Shown: positions 25,614-35,381, counted from the stretch's first letter. The stretch is DNA of 64,000 nucleotides from Opitutia bacterium ISCC 52 (GCA_014529675.2 CP076040.1:248001-312000), one strand, 5' to 3'. A program made the numbers and translations. The notes: a model not told the origin generated them from the letters alone.

Positions 25614-27068
25614 TCATGTTCGCAGGAGATTAAAGCGCCTGGGGTCGAGGAAACAATTGAGAACGGTTGTCGTATTCAGGAAGTCGGTTTGGGAGACATT
25701 TGATTCCACCAAGCCTTTGTATGTTGAAAGCAATCGCTCGCCATACACCTGGGGATTAAAGTGTTTCATGATCGCCTCGCGGTTTGAGTCTATGACGCGG
25801 TCACTCAGAAAGCAGTCGAGTTTCTCTGGGTTGAAGTCCAATCGCAGCGATGGGTTCTTTGAGACCATCTCGATAATGGATGCTTGCATGCCTTCGTCCA
25901 GATATCCGAAGTCTACGGTATCTCCTTGGATTATGGAATCGAGCGCCTCTTCGGTCATCGATTTCTGGAACGGTTGCCGATAACGTTGGTAGTAGCGGAA
26001 GAGGCTATCATGCACAGATTTCCGCAACCTTTCTTTACCCACCCAGGCTATCGGCACGTCTAGTCTTGGATAGAGTCCATCGAGTCTAATTCCCGTATTT
26101 GCAAAATCGCTGGTAATATCTGGAAGGTCGCGACCCACCAGCTGAGACCCAATCAAGTAGGGCTCCAAGTAGGCCAGGCCAAATCCTTCTGCGATGCTCG
26201 TTGTAATGAGAGCATGGGAGGACTTGAGCAAAGCGTCGAACCGATGCTGTTCTCCCAACCCGAACCTGACCGGTAGGTCTAAACGATCGGCTAGGCGCAC
26301 CCAGTCTTTGTAGATAGGCAATGCCGTAGGGTTAGCCGGTGCCATGGTTGAGCCAAAAATGACATCCTCTTCCGCCGCTGCCGACCAGAGCAGGAACTCT
26401 CCCATATTCTTTCGCCGAATAGATCGAGTGGGGTAGAGGAAAAGACGCTTTCCTTCTATAGTTGGATCATTGAGCTGAGCTTCCTCATCAATCTCTAACC
26501 ATACTGGGTTTGCCAGTAGGTGACATCTCTCTTCTTCGATTCCGGCTAGAGTAAAAAAGGATCGGTCACGGCCGTTGATAAACGCGTAGGAGACATGTTC
26601 TCCCACGGGGTACAAAAGTTTACTTAGCTTGTTAGGATCCTTGCCTGCTAAGGTCACCAATAGTGCCTTGTAGTTTCCAGGTCGGCCGTCCTCAGCGAAA
26701 TCATGAATTTGCAGCAGTAGCTTTTGTCCCTCCTGCGCCCACTTGGAGACAACGGCTGGGAGTTCAAGGTTTTTGGCCAAGCTGTGATTATGGACGTGCC
26801 AAAGGTCGGGTAAGCTGCCCCATTCATTTAGACATGCATTCTCCAAATCGCTCTTTAGTCGATCCGCGTTTTCTTCTGTGAAAGTATCATTGTACGCCAG
26901 TCCTGGGACAATACGAACATTGTCAAAGGGATAGGCTTTGTCGTCGGGCTGTTCGGAACAGAAGACTAGCGTTTCTACGCCTACCTTTAATAGCTCACGT
27001 ACTGTATTTTCAATAACGCGTGTGACTCCCCCTGGCTTGAGGTGGTAGTGCAGAATGGCTACGCGCAT
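25614..27068 (-). CDS. Family 4-like glycosyltransferase of the solute cluster
   Basis: A 484-residue GT-B protein. It begins ILHYHLKPGGVTRVIE, a normal start for a GT4 acceptor domain with a glycine-rich loop. The donor domain has LFLYPTRSIRRKN, then ITTSIAEGFGLAYLEPYLIG, with the E-x7-E motif of retaining GT4 enzymes. It lies 18 bases after gpgS and 3 bases before the HAD gene. It may add a second sugar (for example mannose) to glucosylglycerate or its phosphate, as in mannosylglucosylglycerate synthesis. That role is inferred from context alone. Confidence 0.8.
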   Translation of the reverse strand: MRVAILHYHLKPGGVTRVIENTVRELLKVGVETLVFCSEQPDDKAYPFDNVRIVPGLAYNDTFTEENADRLKSDLENACLNEWGSLPDLWHVHNHSLAKNLELPAVVSKWAQEGQKLLLQIHDFAEDGRPGNYKALLVTLAGKDPNKLSKLLYPVGEHVSYAFINGRDRSFFTLAGIEEERCHLLANPVWLEIDEEAQLNDPTIEGKRLFLYPTRSIRRKNMGEFLLWSAAAEEDVIFGSTMAPANPTALPIYKDWVRLADRLDLPVRFGLGEQHRFDALLKSSHALITTSIAEGFGLAYLEPYLIGSQLVGRDLPDITSDFANTGIRLDGLYPRLDVPIAWVGKERLRKSVHDSLFRYYQRYRQPFQKSMTEEALDSIIQGDTVDFGYLDEGMQASIIEMVSKNPSLRLDFNPEKLDCFLSDRVIDSNREAIMKHFNPQVYGERLLSTYKGLVESNVSQTDFLNTTTVLNCFLDPRRFNLLRT

Positions 27069-27086
27069 GGTCCTGGCAAGCTGCTG

Positions 27087-28073
27087 TTATTTATCTAGCC
27101 CAAACTTCTTACGATACTCGGGTATCGTTGACATCGGTGGCCGCTCTTCTTCTTTAATCTCTTGTTCTACAAGCTGATACTGTTGGTCCTGTGCCTGGAA
27201 GTGCTTATAGATCTGATTCATGTCAGGAAGCTTCTCGATGCCACCATACTTCTGCATGCGGTTGAAGAAGCTCTGCAGAATACCGAAGGACATCTTTCCT
27301 AGAGAAATTGTGGTCTGGTTGCGATGGACTCGTTGATCCAGATCCGTTTGTCCGAATGCTTGCATCCCCCATTTGTGGTAAACATCCAGAATGTGCGAAG
27401 TCTCTACACCATACCCGATCGGGAAAGGAAGGTCCTGAAGCACCTCGCGCCTTACAGCATACTCACCAGAGAGAGGTTGAATGATGCCAGTCAGCTCTGG
27501 GTAGAACATCGCAAATAAGGGGCGTATCAAAATTTCTGTGACGCGTCCACCTCCGGAAGGGCGAATGCCCTGCGAAAAAGCCAACGGACGGTCGTAGAAG
27601 GCTTTTACATACTGAATCTTCTTATGATAGATCAGCGGTGCCACGAGACCATAAACAAAGCGTGGGTGAATGTTTTTAATATCTGCATCTACGTAGACGA
27701 TGATATCCCCATTCAGTTGATGAATGGCTTTCCATAGGTTTTCCCCTTTGCCGGGCTTAAAGCCTTGCTTGGGTAAGATATCGGCCGAGAGGTAAGTGTC
27801 TGCTCCAAAGGACGCTGCAATCTCAAGCGTCTTGTCAGTTGAGCCGGAATCAATAACCGCAATTTCATCGAGTAGAGGATAGCGGTTCATTAACTCGGAC
27901 TTGAAGATGATTATCTCTTTTCCGATCGTTTTTTCTTCATTCAGCGTCGGAATACAGAGTGAGATTTTCAGTCCTTGTTTTTCTTTTTCCTCAATCAGGT
28001 GAAGGAGGTTCCAAAATTCTGAGTGATGAAAGGTATTGGTATCCAACCAGGTCTTCTTCTTTTTCTTACTCAT
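27087..28073 (-). CDS. gpgS: Glucosyl-3-phosphoglycerate synthase
   Basis: A 328-residue GT-A enzyme of family GT81. Motifs in order are CIPTLNEEKTIG, the donor site VDADIKNIHP, YVKAFYDRP, SGGGRVTEILIRPL, QPLSGEYAVRR, GYGVE and DLDQRVHRNQ. All are diagnostic of GpgS, which transfers glucose from NDP-glucose to 3-phosphoglycerate, the first step to the compatible solute glucosylglycerate. It overlaps the M20-like gene by 8 bases, and the GT4 and HAD genes follow closely. The solute protects against salt stress or nitrogen limitation in known producers. Confidence 0.93.
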   Translation of the reverse strand: MSKKKKKTWLDTNTFHHSEFWNLLHLIEEKEKQGLKISLCIPTLNEEKTIGKEIIIFKSELMNRYPLLDEIAVIDSGSTDKTLEIAASFGADTYLSADILPKQGFKPGKGENLWKAIHQLNGDIIVYVDADIKNIHPRFVYGLVAPLIYHKKIQYVKAFYDRPLAFSQGIRPSGGGRVTEILIRPLFAMFYPELTGIIQPLSGEYAVRREVLQDLPFPIGYGVETSHILDVYHKWGMQAFGQTDLDQRVHRNQTTISLGKMSFGILQSFFNRMQKYGGIEKLPDMNQIYKHFQAQDQQYQLVEQEIKEEERPPMSTIPEYRKKFGLDK

Positions 28074-29241
28074 CGCAAAATCCTCCGTCCATGGCCTGAA
28101 TGATGCCCACCATTTGAGCTAACCCACTGAAAACCGGTTCTATAGCTATATTTTCTTTAAAACTATGCATTTGGGAAGCAGAGGTAATGCCAATTGTGAT
28201 ACCCGGCACTTCTTTGTCGATCAGGGCGGACAGTTCTCCAACGCTCGGCTGAATTTTTGGGGTCACGCCCAGGCTCTCCTGGATACGTTTAGAGACTTTG
28301 GTCAGTGGGTGTGAAAAATCGATGCCTCCTGGTCGGCGGCGTGCGATGACTTCCAATCGAACTTCGGTTTGGGAGTTGGAGGCCACTTCGTCGGTTATTT
28401 CTTCCAGCCGGTTTTGAAGTTCTCCAACCATTCCCGCTTGTTCTGAACGGATTTCAAAATGCAGAGAACCACTCGTGGGCACCGTATTGTAGGAGTTGCC
28501 CGAATTGACTGAGCCGAAGGTGATCGTGGTCTTGGGCTTGGTGGGTAGAGGAATGGCCAACATCTTGGTGATCACTTCATTCAGAATGTTGATCGCTCCC
28601 GAGCTCTCAAAGAGTGTCCAGTCGTATTCGTCAGGGATGGTGCATTGAATCTCTCCGCGAAGCATACCCATGGATGAGTAGCTGAGGCGTCCGAGTTGAG
28701 CGCCTTCCACAAATAAACCATAGTCGATGGGTACTTTGCAGTTGTTTAGAAAAAAACGGATACCCGCCAGATCACCCCGTCCTAGACTTCGGGTGATTCC
28801 CATGAGCAGCAGGTTGTGTCTTGGTACGATCTCAAGGTGTTCCAAAATTTTCGGGATAGAAGCGACCGCAGCACAGCCAAGCGAATTGTCTGCGACGCCG
28901 GCGCCAAAGATCCGTTTAGATTCCACCCGTACGGTATGATCGACCGACGAGTTGAATACGGTGTCCGTGTGAGCAGCTACGAGAATCGTTTTCTCTCCTT
29001 CGCTCCCGCGAACAAATCCCAGGGCGTTGCCTACTTCGTCAGTGGAGATACTATCCAGGCCGTCCTCTGTAAATCGGTCCAAAATAAACCGAATGCGTGC
29101 TTCTTCGCCAAAAGTAGGTGAGGGGACTTCGCCAATCATCACGAGGTTTGCGAGGAGGATTTCCCGTAAATCTTTTACCTGATCCCGTATCGAGATGACC
29201 CCGTTGAGGAGGTCGTTAATAGTCTTGGGCGGTGTTGCCAT
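28066..29241 (-). CDS. M20-family peptidase-like protein lacking the catalytic glutamates
   Basis: A 391-residue protein of the M20 di-zinc aminoacylase/carboxypeptidase fold. Metal ligands remain: His91 in VAAHTDTVF, the bridging Asp118 in GAGVADNS, Glu179 in FVEGAQLG, and a histidine near the C-terminus in MHSFKEN. Where the family has the adjacent glutamates (general base and zinc ligand, usually GEEGLGDLRG), this protein reads TRSLGRGDLAG at 150-160. It may therefore be inactive as a peptidase or have a new role. It is the first gene of the gpgS operon, overlapping gpgS by 8 bases, and faces the divergent GT gene 128 bases away. Confidence 0.8.
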   Translation of the reverse strand: MATPPKTINDLLNGVISIRDQVKDLREILLANLVMIGEVPSPTFGEEARIRFILDRFTEDGLDSISTDEVGNALGFVRGSEGEKTILVAAHTDTVFNSSVDHTVRVESKRIFGAGVADNSLGCAAVASIPKILEHLEIVPRHNLLLMGITRSLGRGDLAGIRFFLNNCKVPIDYGLFVEGAQLGRLSYSSMGMLRGEIQCTIPDEYDWTLFESSGAINILNEVITKMLAIPLPTKPKTTITFGSVNSGNSYNTVPTSGSLHFEIRSEQAGMVGELQNRLEEITDEVASNSQTEVRLEVIARRRPGGIDFSHPLTKVSKRIQESLGVTPKIQPSVGELSALIDKEVPGITIGITSASQMHSFKENIAIEPVFSGLAQMVGIIQAMDGGFCDE

Positions 29242-29369
29242 AATGTATATAGAAGGTTAAAGAACCTTAGGCATGATTTTAGCTTGTGACGGGTATGTCA
29301 TTGCAAGTCACTAATGGTTGCTTATTCAGGTTTTTCTCCTTCTCTATCTTTTTCTAGGGTATTCCAACT

Positions 29370-30674
29370 GTGAAGTTTCAGAAGTCGCCAAATCCTATTT
29401 CCTATAATAGCGCCAAAAATATTGGGTTTATCTCTACCCGTTTTGCCGGCACAGATGGAGTGACGCTTGAGTCAGCCAAATGGGCTCAAGTGCTCTGGGA
29501 TGATAAAAATGTCAGCTACTGGTATGCAGGGCGACTGGATCGGCATCCGGACATCAGCATGTGCGTGCCAGAAGCATTTTTTGGGCATTCCGAAAATCAG
29601 TGGATCAACGAACGTCTCTGGGGAACGACTTATCGTAGTCGCTTGGTTTCTGAACGCATTCAGGAGGTGGCAAAGTATCTGAAGGAGACGCTCTACGATT
29701 TTGTGGACAAGTTTCACATCGATATCATCGTCCCGCAAAACGTGCTGACCATACCGATGCACCTACCGTTGGGTGTGGCACTGACAGAGTTTATAAACGA
29801 GACGCAGATTCCTACGATCGCCCACCACCATGACTTTTATTGGGAGCGTGACCGCTTTGCGGTGACCTGTGTGAAAGATTACCTCGATATGGCTTTCCCT
29901 TGTAAGGGAGACAATATTCGACATGTGGTGATCAATCAAGCGGCTCAAGAGCAGCTTTCACTGCGAAAGGGTGCTTCTTCATTACTCATTCCCAATGTCT
30001 TTGATTTTGATAATCCACCGCTGGAAATGGATGAGTACGCGAAAGACTTCCGGGAAGAAGTGGGACTGGCGGAAGATGATATTTTTATTCTACAACCTAC
30101 ACGGATTGTTCCGCGAAAGGGAATTGAGCATGCCATCAAATTGGTCGGCCTTCTCAATGATCCTCGTTGCAAACTGGTCATCTCGCATGATGCAGGAGAT
30201 GAAGGTTTCGAGTATCAGCATATGCTGGAGGAACTAGCTCACGAAGACGGTGTGGAATTGCGGTTTATCGCGGACCGAGTCGCAGACATCCGTCAGTTGA
30301 ACAAAGACGGAAAAAAGATGTACACCCTTTGGGATCTATATCCCCATGCCGACCTGGTCACTTATCCCAGCATCTATGAAGGATTCGGGAATGCACTGCT
30401 TGAAGCTCTATACTTTCGCGTTCCGGTAGTTGTGAATCGCTATTCGATATTTATCCAGGACATCGAGCCCAAGGGCTTTCGTTTGCCAGTGATGGACGGC
30501 TTTGTTAACAGCAGTGTATTGAAGCAGGTCCAACGTATATTGTCTGACCACGAATACCGTCAGGAAATGGTCGATCACAATTATAACTTGGCGCGCAAAT
30601 TTTACAGCTACTCTGCTTTGCGTCGTAGCCTGCGAACCATCATTACTAGCCTGACCGGTCTTAGCCCCACTTAA
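29370..30674 (+). CDS. Family 4-like glycosyltransferase, MggA-like candidate
   Basis: A 434-residue GT-B protein with [15 protein letters not shown] as the acceptor loop, [14 protein letters not shown] in the donor domain, and [25 protein letters not shown] as the E-x7-E region. Proteins of this type occur next to gpgS and the GH13_18 phosphorylase gene. One described role is mannosylglucosyl-3-phosphoglycerate synthesis (MggA), which I propose but cannot prove. It is divergent from the M20-like gene and starts an operon: the phosphorylase gene begins 9 bases after its stop. Confidence 0.8.
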   Translation: MKFQKSPNPISYNSAKNIGFISTRFAGTDGVTLESAKWAQVLWDDKNVSYWYAGRLDRHPDISMCVPEAFFGHSENQWINERLWGTTYRSRLVSERIQEVAKYLKETLYDFVDKFHIDIIVPQNVLTIPMHLPLGVALTEFINETQIPTIAHHHDFYWERDRFAVTCVKDYLDMAFPCKGDNIRHVVINQAAQEQLSLRKGASSLLIPNVFDFDNPPLEMDEYAKDFREEVGLAEDDIFILQPTRIVPRKGIEHAIKLVGLLNDPRCKLVISHDAGDEGFEYQHMLEELAHEDGVELRFIADRVADIRQLNKDGKKMYTLWDLYPHADLVTYPSIYEGFGNALLEALYFRVPVVVNRYSIFIQDIEPKGFRLPVMDGFVNSSVLKQVQRILSDHEYRQEMVDHNYNLARKFYSYSALRRSLRTIITSLTGLSPT

Positions 30675-30683
30675 TTTCATTTC

Positions 30684-32423
30684 ATGTCCCACGTCGTCGA
30701 CAAATCCCAGTTGGATCAAATCAAACGCCGTTTCTTTCATCTATATGGAGATCAGGCCGAGCGTTGCATTGATCGCTTACTGATGATGGTGGGGGCTTAT
30801 GGAGTGGGATTGAATCCTTACCCCTCTGATGAGCTTTGGAATGAAAACGATGTCGTCCTTATCACCTATGGCGATAGTGTAAGAAAGAAAGACGAAGTTC
30901 CTATTCAGACATTGCGAGACTTTTGTCATCGGCGGCTCAAGGGTGCCGTTAAAGTGGTGCACATTCTCCCTTTCTATCCCTGGACTTCCGACGATGGATT
31001 CTCGGTTAAGGACTACCGAGAAGTTGATCCAGCTCTAGGTGAATGGAAAGATGTAGACCAGTTTTCTGATGATTTCCATTTGATGTTCGATCTGGTAGCC
31101 AATCACTGTTCGAGCAAAAGCAGTTGGTTTAAGGAATACATCGGCGGCATCCTCCCATTTAATACCTACTTTAAAGAGGGAGATCCAGAGGATGATCTTT
31201 CAGACGTTGTTCGGCCGCGCACCTCGCCACTGTTAACCAAATTGGAAACGCGGGATGGTTCGCGTTATGTGTGGACAACTTTCAGTGCCGATCAGGTGGA
31301 TCTCAATTGGGAGAATCCCGACGTCTTTTTCGAATTCCTGGATATTCTGATGTTTTACATTTCCCAAGGAGCGCGCATCGTTCGTTTGGATGCGATCGCT
31401 TTTCTGTGGAAAACAGTGGGCACTAGTTGTCTCCACTTGAAGGAAACCCATGAAATCGTGAAGCTGTTTCGCGATATTCTTTCGCTGCTGGCGCCTCAGG
31501 TAATTCTCCTTACCGAAACGAATGTGCCGCATGAAGAGAATATCAGCTACCTAGGAAGGGGAGACGAGGCGCACATGGTCTATCAATTTAGTCTCCCCCC
31601 ATTGTTACTTCATGGTCTCTTGTCGGAAAATCCAGAATATCTCAGCACCTGGGCAAACTCATTGGGTGAAATTCAAGAGGGTTGTACCTTCTTCAATTTC
31701 ACTTCCTCGCATGATGGCGTCGGTGTTCGACCGCTTCAGGGCCTATTGCCTGATGCAGAGATTAACAATCTGGTGGATGAAGTTAAACGACGTGACGGCC
31801 ATGTCAGTATGAAGACCAACTCCGACGGAAGTCAGAGTCCATACGAGTTGAACATAACTTACTTTGAAGCACTATCCAATCCGGGGGTGCCTGATGACCC
31901 CATTGGTGTGCAGCGATTTCTGACCTCGCAATATGTGGCCGCAGCTTTTCGCGGTGTTCCGGCCGTTTATATTCATTGCCTGACAGCCTGTTTAAATGAT
32001 CACGCTGGCGTCAAAGAGTCGGACATCCCTCGCAGAATCAATCGACACAAATGGGATGTGGATCAGTTGGAATCATTGCTGGACGATGAAGAATCCATCC
32101 ACAGCAAGGTGTTTAACGATTATACACTTATTTTGCGCCGCCGGGCATCCTATCCCGCCTTTCATCCTGATGCTCCGCAAGAGATTCTCGATGGCGGAGA
32201 AGGGATCTTTGTCCTGAAGCGCACCTCGACGTTGGGAGAGCAGCGGATTTTCTCAATCAGTAATTTTACTTCGAAGAATAAAACCGTTCGCAACATGGAC
32301 AAACTTCTGGATGACTCAACGTTGACTAAGGTGAAGGATATCATCAGCGGCAAAAACAAATCAGTAGCGAAGGGGAATATGCGATTGAAACCCTTTCAAA
32401 CGGTTTGGTTGGTCTTGACCTGA
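30684..32423 (+). CDS. GH13_18 sugar phosphorylase, probably glucosylglycerate phosphorylase
   Basis: A 579-residue sucrose-phosphorylase-like enzyme. It has nucleophile Asp236 in RIVRLDAIAFLWK, acid/base Glu278 in LLTETNVPH, and the transition-state Asp344 in SSHDG. The segment FLWKTVGTSCLHL after the nucleophile differs from true sucrose phosphorylases and resembles glucosylglycerate phosphorylases of subfamily GH13_18. Such enzymes split glucosylglycerate with phosphate to glucose 1-phosphate and glycerate. Beside gpgS this would give the cell both synthesis and recycling of the solute. It follows the GT gene by 9 bases. Confidence 0.85.
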   Translation: MSHVVDKSQLDQIKRRFFHLYGDQAERCIDRLLMMVGAYGVGLNPYPSDELWNENDVVLITYGDSVRKKDEVPIQTLRDFCHRRLKGAVKVVHILPFYPWTSDDGFSVKDYREVDPALGEWKDVDQFSDDFHLMFDLVANHCSSKSSWFKEYIGGILPFNTYFKEGDPEDDLSDVVRPRTSPLLTKLETRDGSRYVWTTFSADQVDLNWENPDVFFEFLDILMFYISQGARIVRLDAIAFLWKTVGTSCLHLKETHEIVKLFRDILSLLAPQVILLTETNVPHEENISYLGRGDEAHMVYQFSLPPLLLHGLLSENPEYLSTWANSLGEIQEGCTFFNFTSSHDGVGVRPLQGLLPDAEINNLVDEVKRRDGHVSMKTNSDGSQSPYELNITYFEALSNPGVPDDPIGVQRFLTSQYVAAAFRGVPAVYIHCLTACLNDHAGVKESDIPRRINRHKWDVDQLESLLDDEESIHSKVFNDYTLILRRRASYPAFHPDAPQEILDGGEGIFVLKRTSTLGEQRIFSISNFTSKNKTVRNMDKLLDDSTLTKVKDIISGKNKSVAKGNMRLKPFQTVWLVLT

Positions 32424-32495
32424 GTTGGTTGTTTGCAAAAAGATTCTACAGAGTCCGGCATCTGCCCGGCTTTTCTTCTTTAAAGTTAGATTCAT

Positions 32496-34667
32496 TTGAT
32501 AGCCAAGTTACTAGTCTGGATTCTTTATCGCGTCCGTGTAGAGGGTAGGGAGCATGTACCGAAAGACGGTGGTGCCATTATTATAAGTAATCACGTTACC
32601 TTTTTGGACGTGGTATTCCTAACCATCGCGACGGGCCGACGAATACGTTTCATCGCTTCAGATACTTTGCACAAAACAAACCGCATGCGGTGGTTGCTAA
32701 AGTTGTCTGCTGTTGAATTGATTCCACCTTCCAAGGCGCGTTCTTCTTTTGATAATAACATTGAGTTTCTGAAGCATGGTGGGCTTCTAGGAATTTTTGT
32801 GGAAGGCCAGGTATCTCGGACTGGAAGTTTGATGGCTGTGAAAAGTGGTTTCGATGCGATCGCCCGAGAAAGTGGCGTCCCGGTGGTTCCCGTATTCATG
32901 GATAACCTTTGGCAAACTCGCTTCTCCTTTTTTGAACCAGATGGTATGAAGCTCAAGCCCAGGCCCTTTCGGATGGCCATTAATATTGGTATCGGAAGTC
33001 CTCTGCCGCACAACCAGCTTACTTTGTCTGATGTGAGACAGGTCTTACTCGATTTATCAGAAGAGTGCTTCCAAAGGCGTGAGGAGTTGGAGGGCAATAT
33101 TGCAGATTTTTGTTTCCGTGGATTGGCGAGTCGTCCGTTTTTTGAGCAACTGGTCGACTATACGGCAGGTCGTAAGCCGTTGAAGTCTGGGATTCTTTTG
33201 GCCCTCAGTCTCTTGATGGCAAAGTGGTTCCGGAAAGAGATTGATGGTAAACGCGTGGGGGTGGTCCTTCCACCTGGAATTGGAGTAACAGTGACCAACC
33301 TCGGGCTACTTTTTGCAGGAAAGATCCCTGTGAATCTCAATTTCACCGCGGGAAGAGCTGCGATCGAATCTTCTTACCGTAAGGGAGAAATTGATACGGT
33401 AATTACAGCAGAGGCATTGAAAAAGAAGATTCCTCAATTTCCCTGGCCTGATCATATGATTGATATCGTTCCGCTGCTTCAAGGCGCGGATAAGAAAGCT
33501 ATCATTCTGCGTTATCTAATGATCATTATTTTCCCAGCACGCCTTCTAGCTCGAATGATGGGTATCCCCAAGTATGGGAATGACGAAGAGGTTGGGTTGC
33601 TCTTTACGAGTGGAAGCTCTGGTGAGCCCAAGGGGGTTCCATTGTCGCATCGAAACATTCTCTCCAATGTTTTGCAGATTAATGAAATCGCGCTCCTGAG
33701 CAAAGACGATACCACTCTCATGTGCTGTCTCCCGATTTTCCACAGCTTTGGATACACGGTTACGCTTTGGTACCCGTTGATTCGTAGTTTGAAGATGATC
33801 ACCATCCCTTCACCGCTGGAACAAAAGAAGATCGCGGAGGCCATCGAAAAGGAAAAGGTCACCGTATTCATTGGTACGCGTACTTTTTTCAAGCCCTACA
33901 TAAAACGGGTTCCTGCCGAGAAAATGGTCTCTTTAGATCTCGTGGTCGCTGGTGCAGAGAAAGTGACTCCCGAATTTTTCGATTTGTGGAAAGACAAATT
34001 TGGAACTGACATCAATGAGGGATACGGGCTTACCGAAACATCGCCCGTTGCGAGTGTGAATTTGAAAAACCCAGGCCAGCCGGATAAGCAAGCTGCGCCT
34101 CAGGAAGCCTATCGCCGGGGATCTGCCGGACGCCTGGTGCCGGGGATAACTGCTCGTATTAAAGATCCGGATACTGGAGAGCCTCGAAGTCTTTTTGAGC
34201 CGGGCATGCTCTACTTAAAGGGAGGCAACATATTCGGCGGATATTTGGACGATCCCGAACGCAATGCTGAAATCCTGGAGGACGGTTGGTTTAAAACCGG
34301 AGACCTTGCTCGTTTCGATGAAGATGGGTTTCTCCATATTGAAGGTCGGCAATCTCGTTTCTCCAAAATTGGAGGGGAGATGGTTCCTCATGAAACCATC
34401 GAAACAAAGATCATCGAAGTGCTCGACCTCAAGGAAGCCGAAATGGTCCCCATCGTGGTCAGTGCCAGACCTGATGATGCCAAAGGAGAGGCGCTGGTTC
34501 TTCTTTCAACTATCGACATTGAAGAGAACGACTTGAAGCAGAAGCTAACCGAGGAAGGGTTGCCCAATCTTTGGATTCCGAAGATAATCAAACGTGTTGA
34601 AGAGATACCGATTCTGGCCACAGGGAAGTTAGATCTCAAGGGCTGTCAGGCGCTTGCTTCTGACTAG
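32496..34667 (+). CDS. Bifunctional acyltransferase / AMP-dependent acyl ligase (Aas-like)
   Basis: The 723-residue protein joins a PlsC-type acyltransferase (NHVTFLD near residue 31, EGQVSRTG near 102) to an acyl-adenylating ligase with TSGSSGEPKGVPLSHRN, YGLTETSP and GWFKTGDLARFDEDGFLHIEGR. In E. coli Aas such a fusion re-acylates lysophospholipid. The N-terminal transporter domain found in some homologues is absent. No ATG is available at the 5' end: a stop at 32487-32489 leaves TTG at 32496 (or ATT at 32490). It lies 72 bases after the phosphorylase gene and is probably independent of it. Confidence 0.85.
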   Translation: MIAKLLVWILYRVRVEGREHVPKDGGAIIISNHVTFLDVVFLTIATGRRIRFIASDTLHKTNRMRWLLKLSAVELIPPSKARSSFDNNIEFLKHGGLLGIFVEGQVSRTGSLMAVKSGFDAIARESGVPVVPVFMDNLWQTRFSFFEPDGMKLKPRPFRMAINIGIGSPLPHNQLTLSDVRQVLLDLSEECFQRREELEGNIADFCFRGLASRPFFEQLVDYTAGRKPLKSGILLALSLLMAKWFRKEIDGKRVGVVLPPGIGVTVTNLGLLFAGKIPVNLNFTAGRAAIESSYRKGEIDTVITAEALKKKIPQFPWPDHMIDIVPLLQGADKKAIILRYLMIIIFPARLLARMMGIPKYGNDEEVGLLFTSGSSGEPKGVPLSHRNILSNVLQINEIALLSKDDTTLMCCLPIFHSFGYTVTLWYPLIRSLKMITIPSPLEQKKIAEAIEKEKVTVFIGTRTFFKPYIKRVPAEKMVSLDLVVAGAEKVTPEFFDLWKDKFGTDINEGYGLTETSPVASVNLKNPGQPDKQAAPQEAYRRGSAGRLVPGITARIKDPDTGEPRSLFEPGMLYLKGGNIFGGYLDDPERNAEILEDGWFKTGDLARFDEDGFLHIEGRQSRFSKIGGEMVPHETIETKIIEVLDLKEAEMVPIVVSARPDDAKGEALVLLSTIDIEENDLKQKLTEEGLPNLWIPKIIKRVEEIPILATGKLDLKGCQALASD

Positions 34668-34670
34668 GCC

Positions 34671-35129
34671 TTACTGTTCTGGATAAATAGTCAGTGTCTG
34701 TTTAGGCTCCCCAGGCAGGAATGGCAGATACTCCTCTGTTGACCATACTTTATGGAGATCCCTGTAGTGCGGAGAAAGTGGATGCCCGCTTTGACCACAA
34801 CCCATTTGGAAAATACTGTCCTCGAGCTTGCCTAGACTTATGACCATTCTCACACCGTTGGCCAAACTGTAGCTCAAGACCTTTGGGCAATAGTGATCGC
34901 CGCTAAGGCCAATCTTTGGCATGTTGAGTAGTCTGGATAGGAAGGGAACTCCATAGGTGATGGGGTGACTGTAATCGGACTGATTCCTGTTTCCCCACTT
35001 GAAGGCTTCCCACCCACGGTCCTGGCTGCTTTTCACGATTTCATCTACTACGTAGCTAAACTGATTGCGGCTCTCGATGGATGTCTCCATCTTAACCGTC
35101 GGTACCAAAAGCTTCGCCAAAGTCCTCAT
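34671..35129 (-). pseudogene. C-terminal fragment of a penicillin acylase-family protein
   Basis: The frame contains GWEAFKWGNRNQSDYSHP, then SGDHYC, SLANGVRMVISLG, and GQSGHPLSPHYRDLHKVW near its end. This series is the C-terminal part of the Ntn-hydrolase beta subunit of penicillin acylases. The catalytic Ser, the spacer, the alpha subunit and the signal (over 500 residues) are missing. At about 35110-35130 the sequence runs straight into a truncated adenylate cyclase fragment on the opposite strand. It is a dead remnant. Confidence 0.85.
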
Positions 35130-35381
35130 TTTACGGAGGGAAAACCCGACTCACTTGGAGTAGGAATTTCTATCGGACTAGGTAGTAAGCTACCTTTCGA
35201 TGGTGATTACATCGGTCGCCCTATCAACGTGGCCACACGCCTCTGCGGTGTTTGCCCAGGCGGTAAAGTCTTTGTCGACCAAGCGGTTCCTAATCTCGAT
35301 CCGAATGTCGAGAAACGGGAAACGACCGTAGAGGTGAAAACATATGGAAAGTACTATCTCTGGTCGATCGCGGCTGCCTGA
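35130..35381 (+). pseudogene. C-terminal fragment of a class III adenylate/guanylate cyclase domain
   Basis: The frame reads SLGVGISIGLG, then DYIGRPINVATRLCGVCPGGKVFVDQ, the second half of the class III nucleotide cyclase catalytic domain (metal-binding and ATP-contact strands), and ends in TYGKYYLWSIAAA. The N-terminal sensor and first half of the catalytic domain are absent. The frame stays open to 34965 only over the antisense of the penicillin acylase fragment, so the upstream part is spurious. Confidence 0.8.

Noticed and set aside
32440-32480. Possible terminator after the GH13 phosphorylase gene
   Set aside because: CCGG-based pairing is only 4 bp; it looks more like a worn module C repeat than a working terminator.
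34965-35130. N-terminal part of the plus-strand cyclase frame
   Set aside because: It is the antisense of the penicillin acylase fragment; only the part after about 35130 is cyclase-like.
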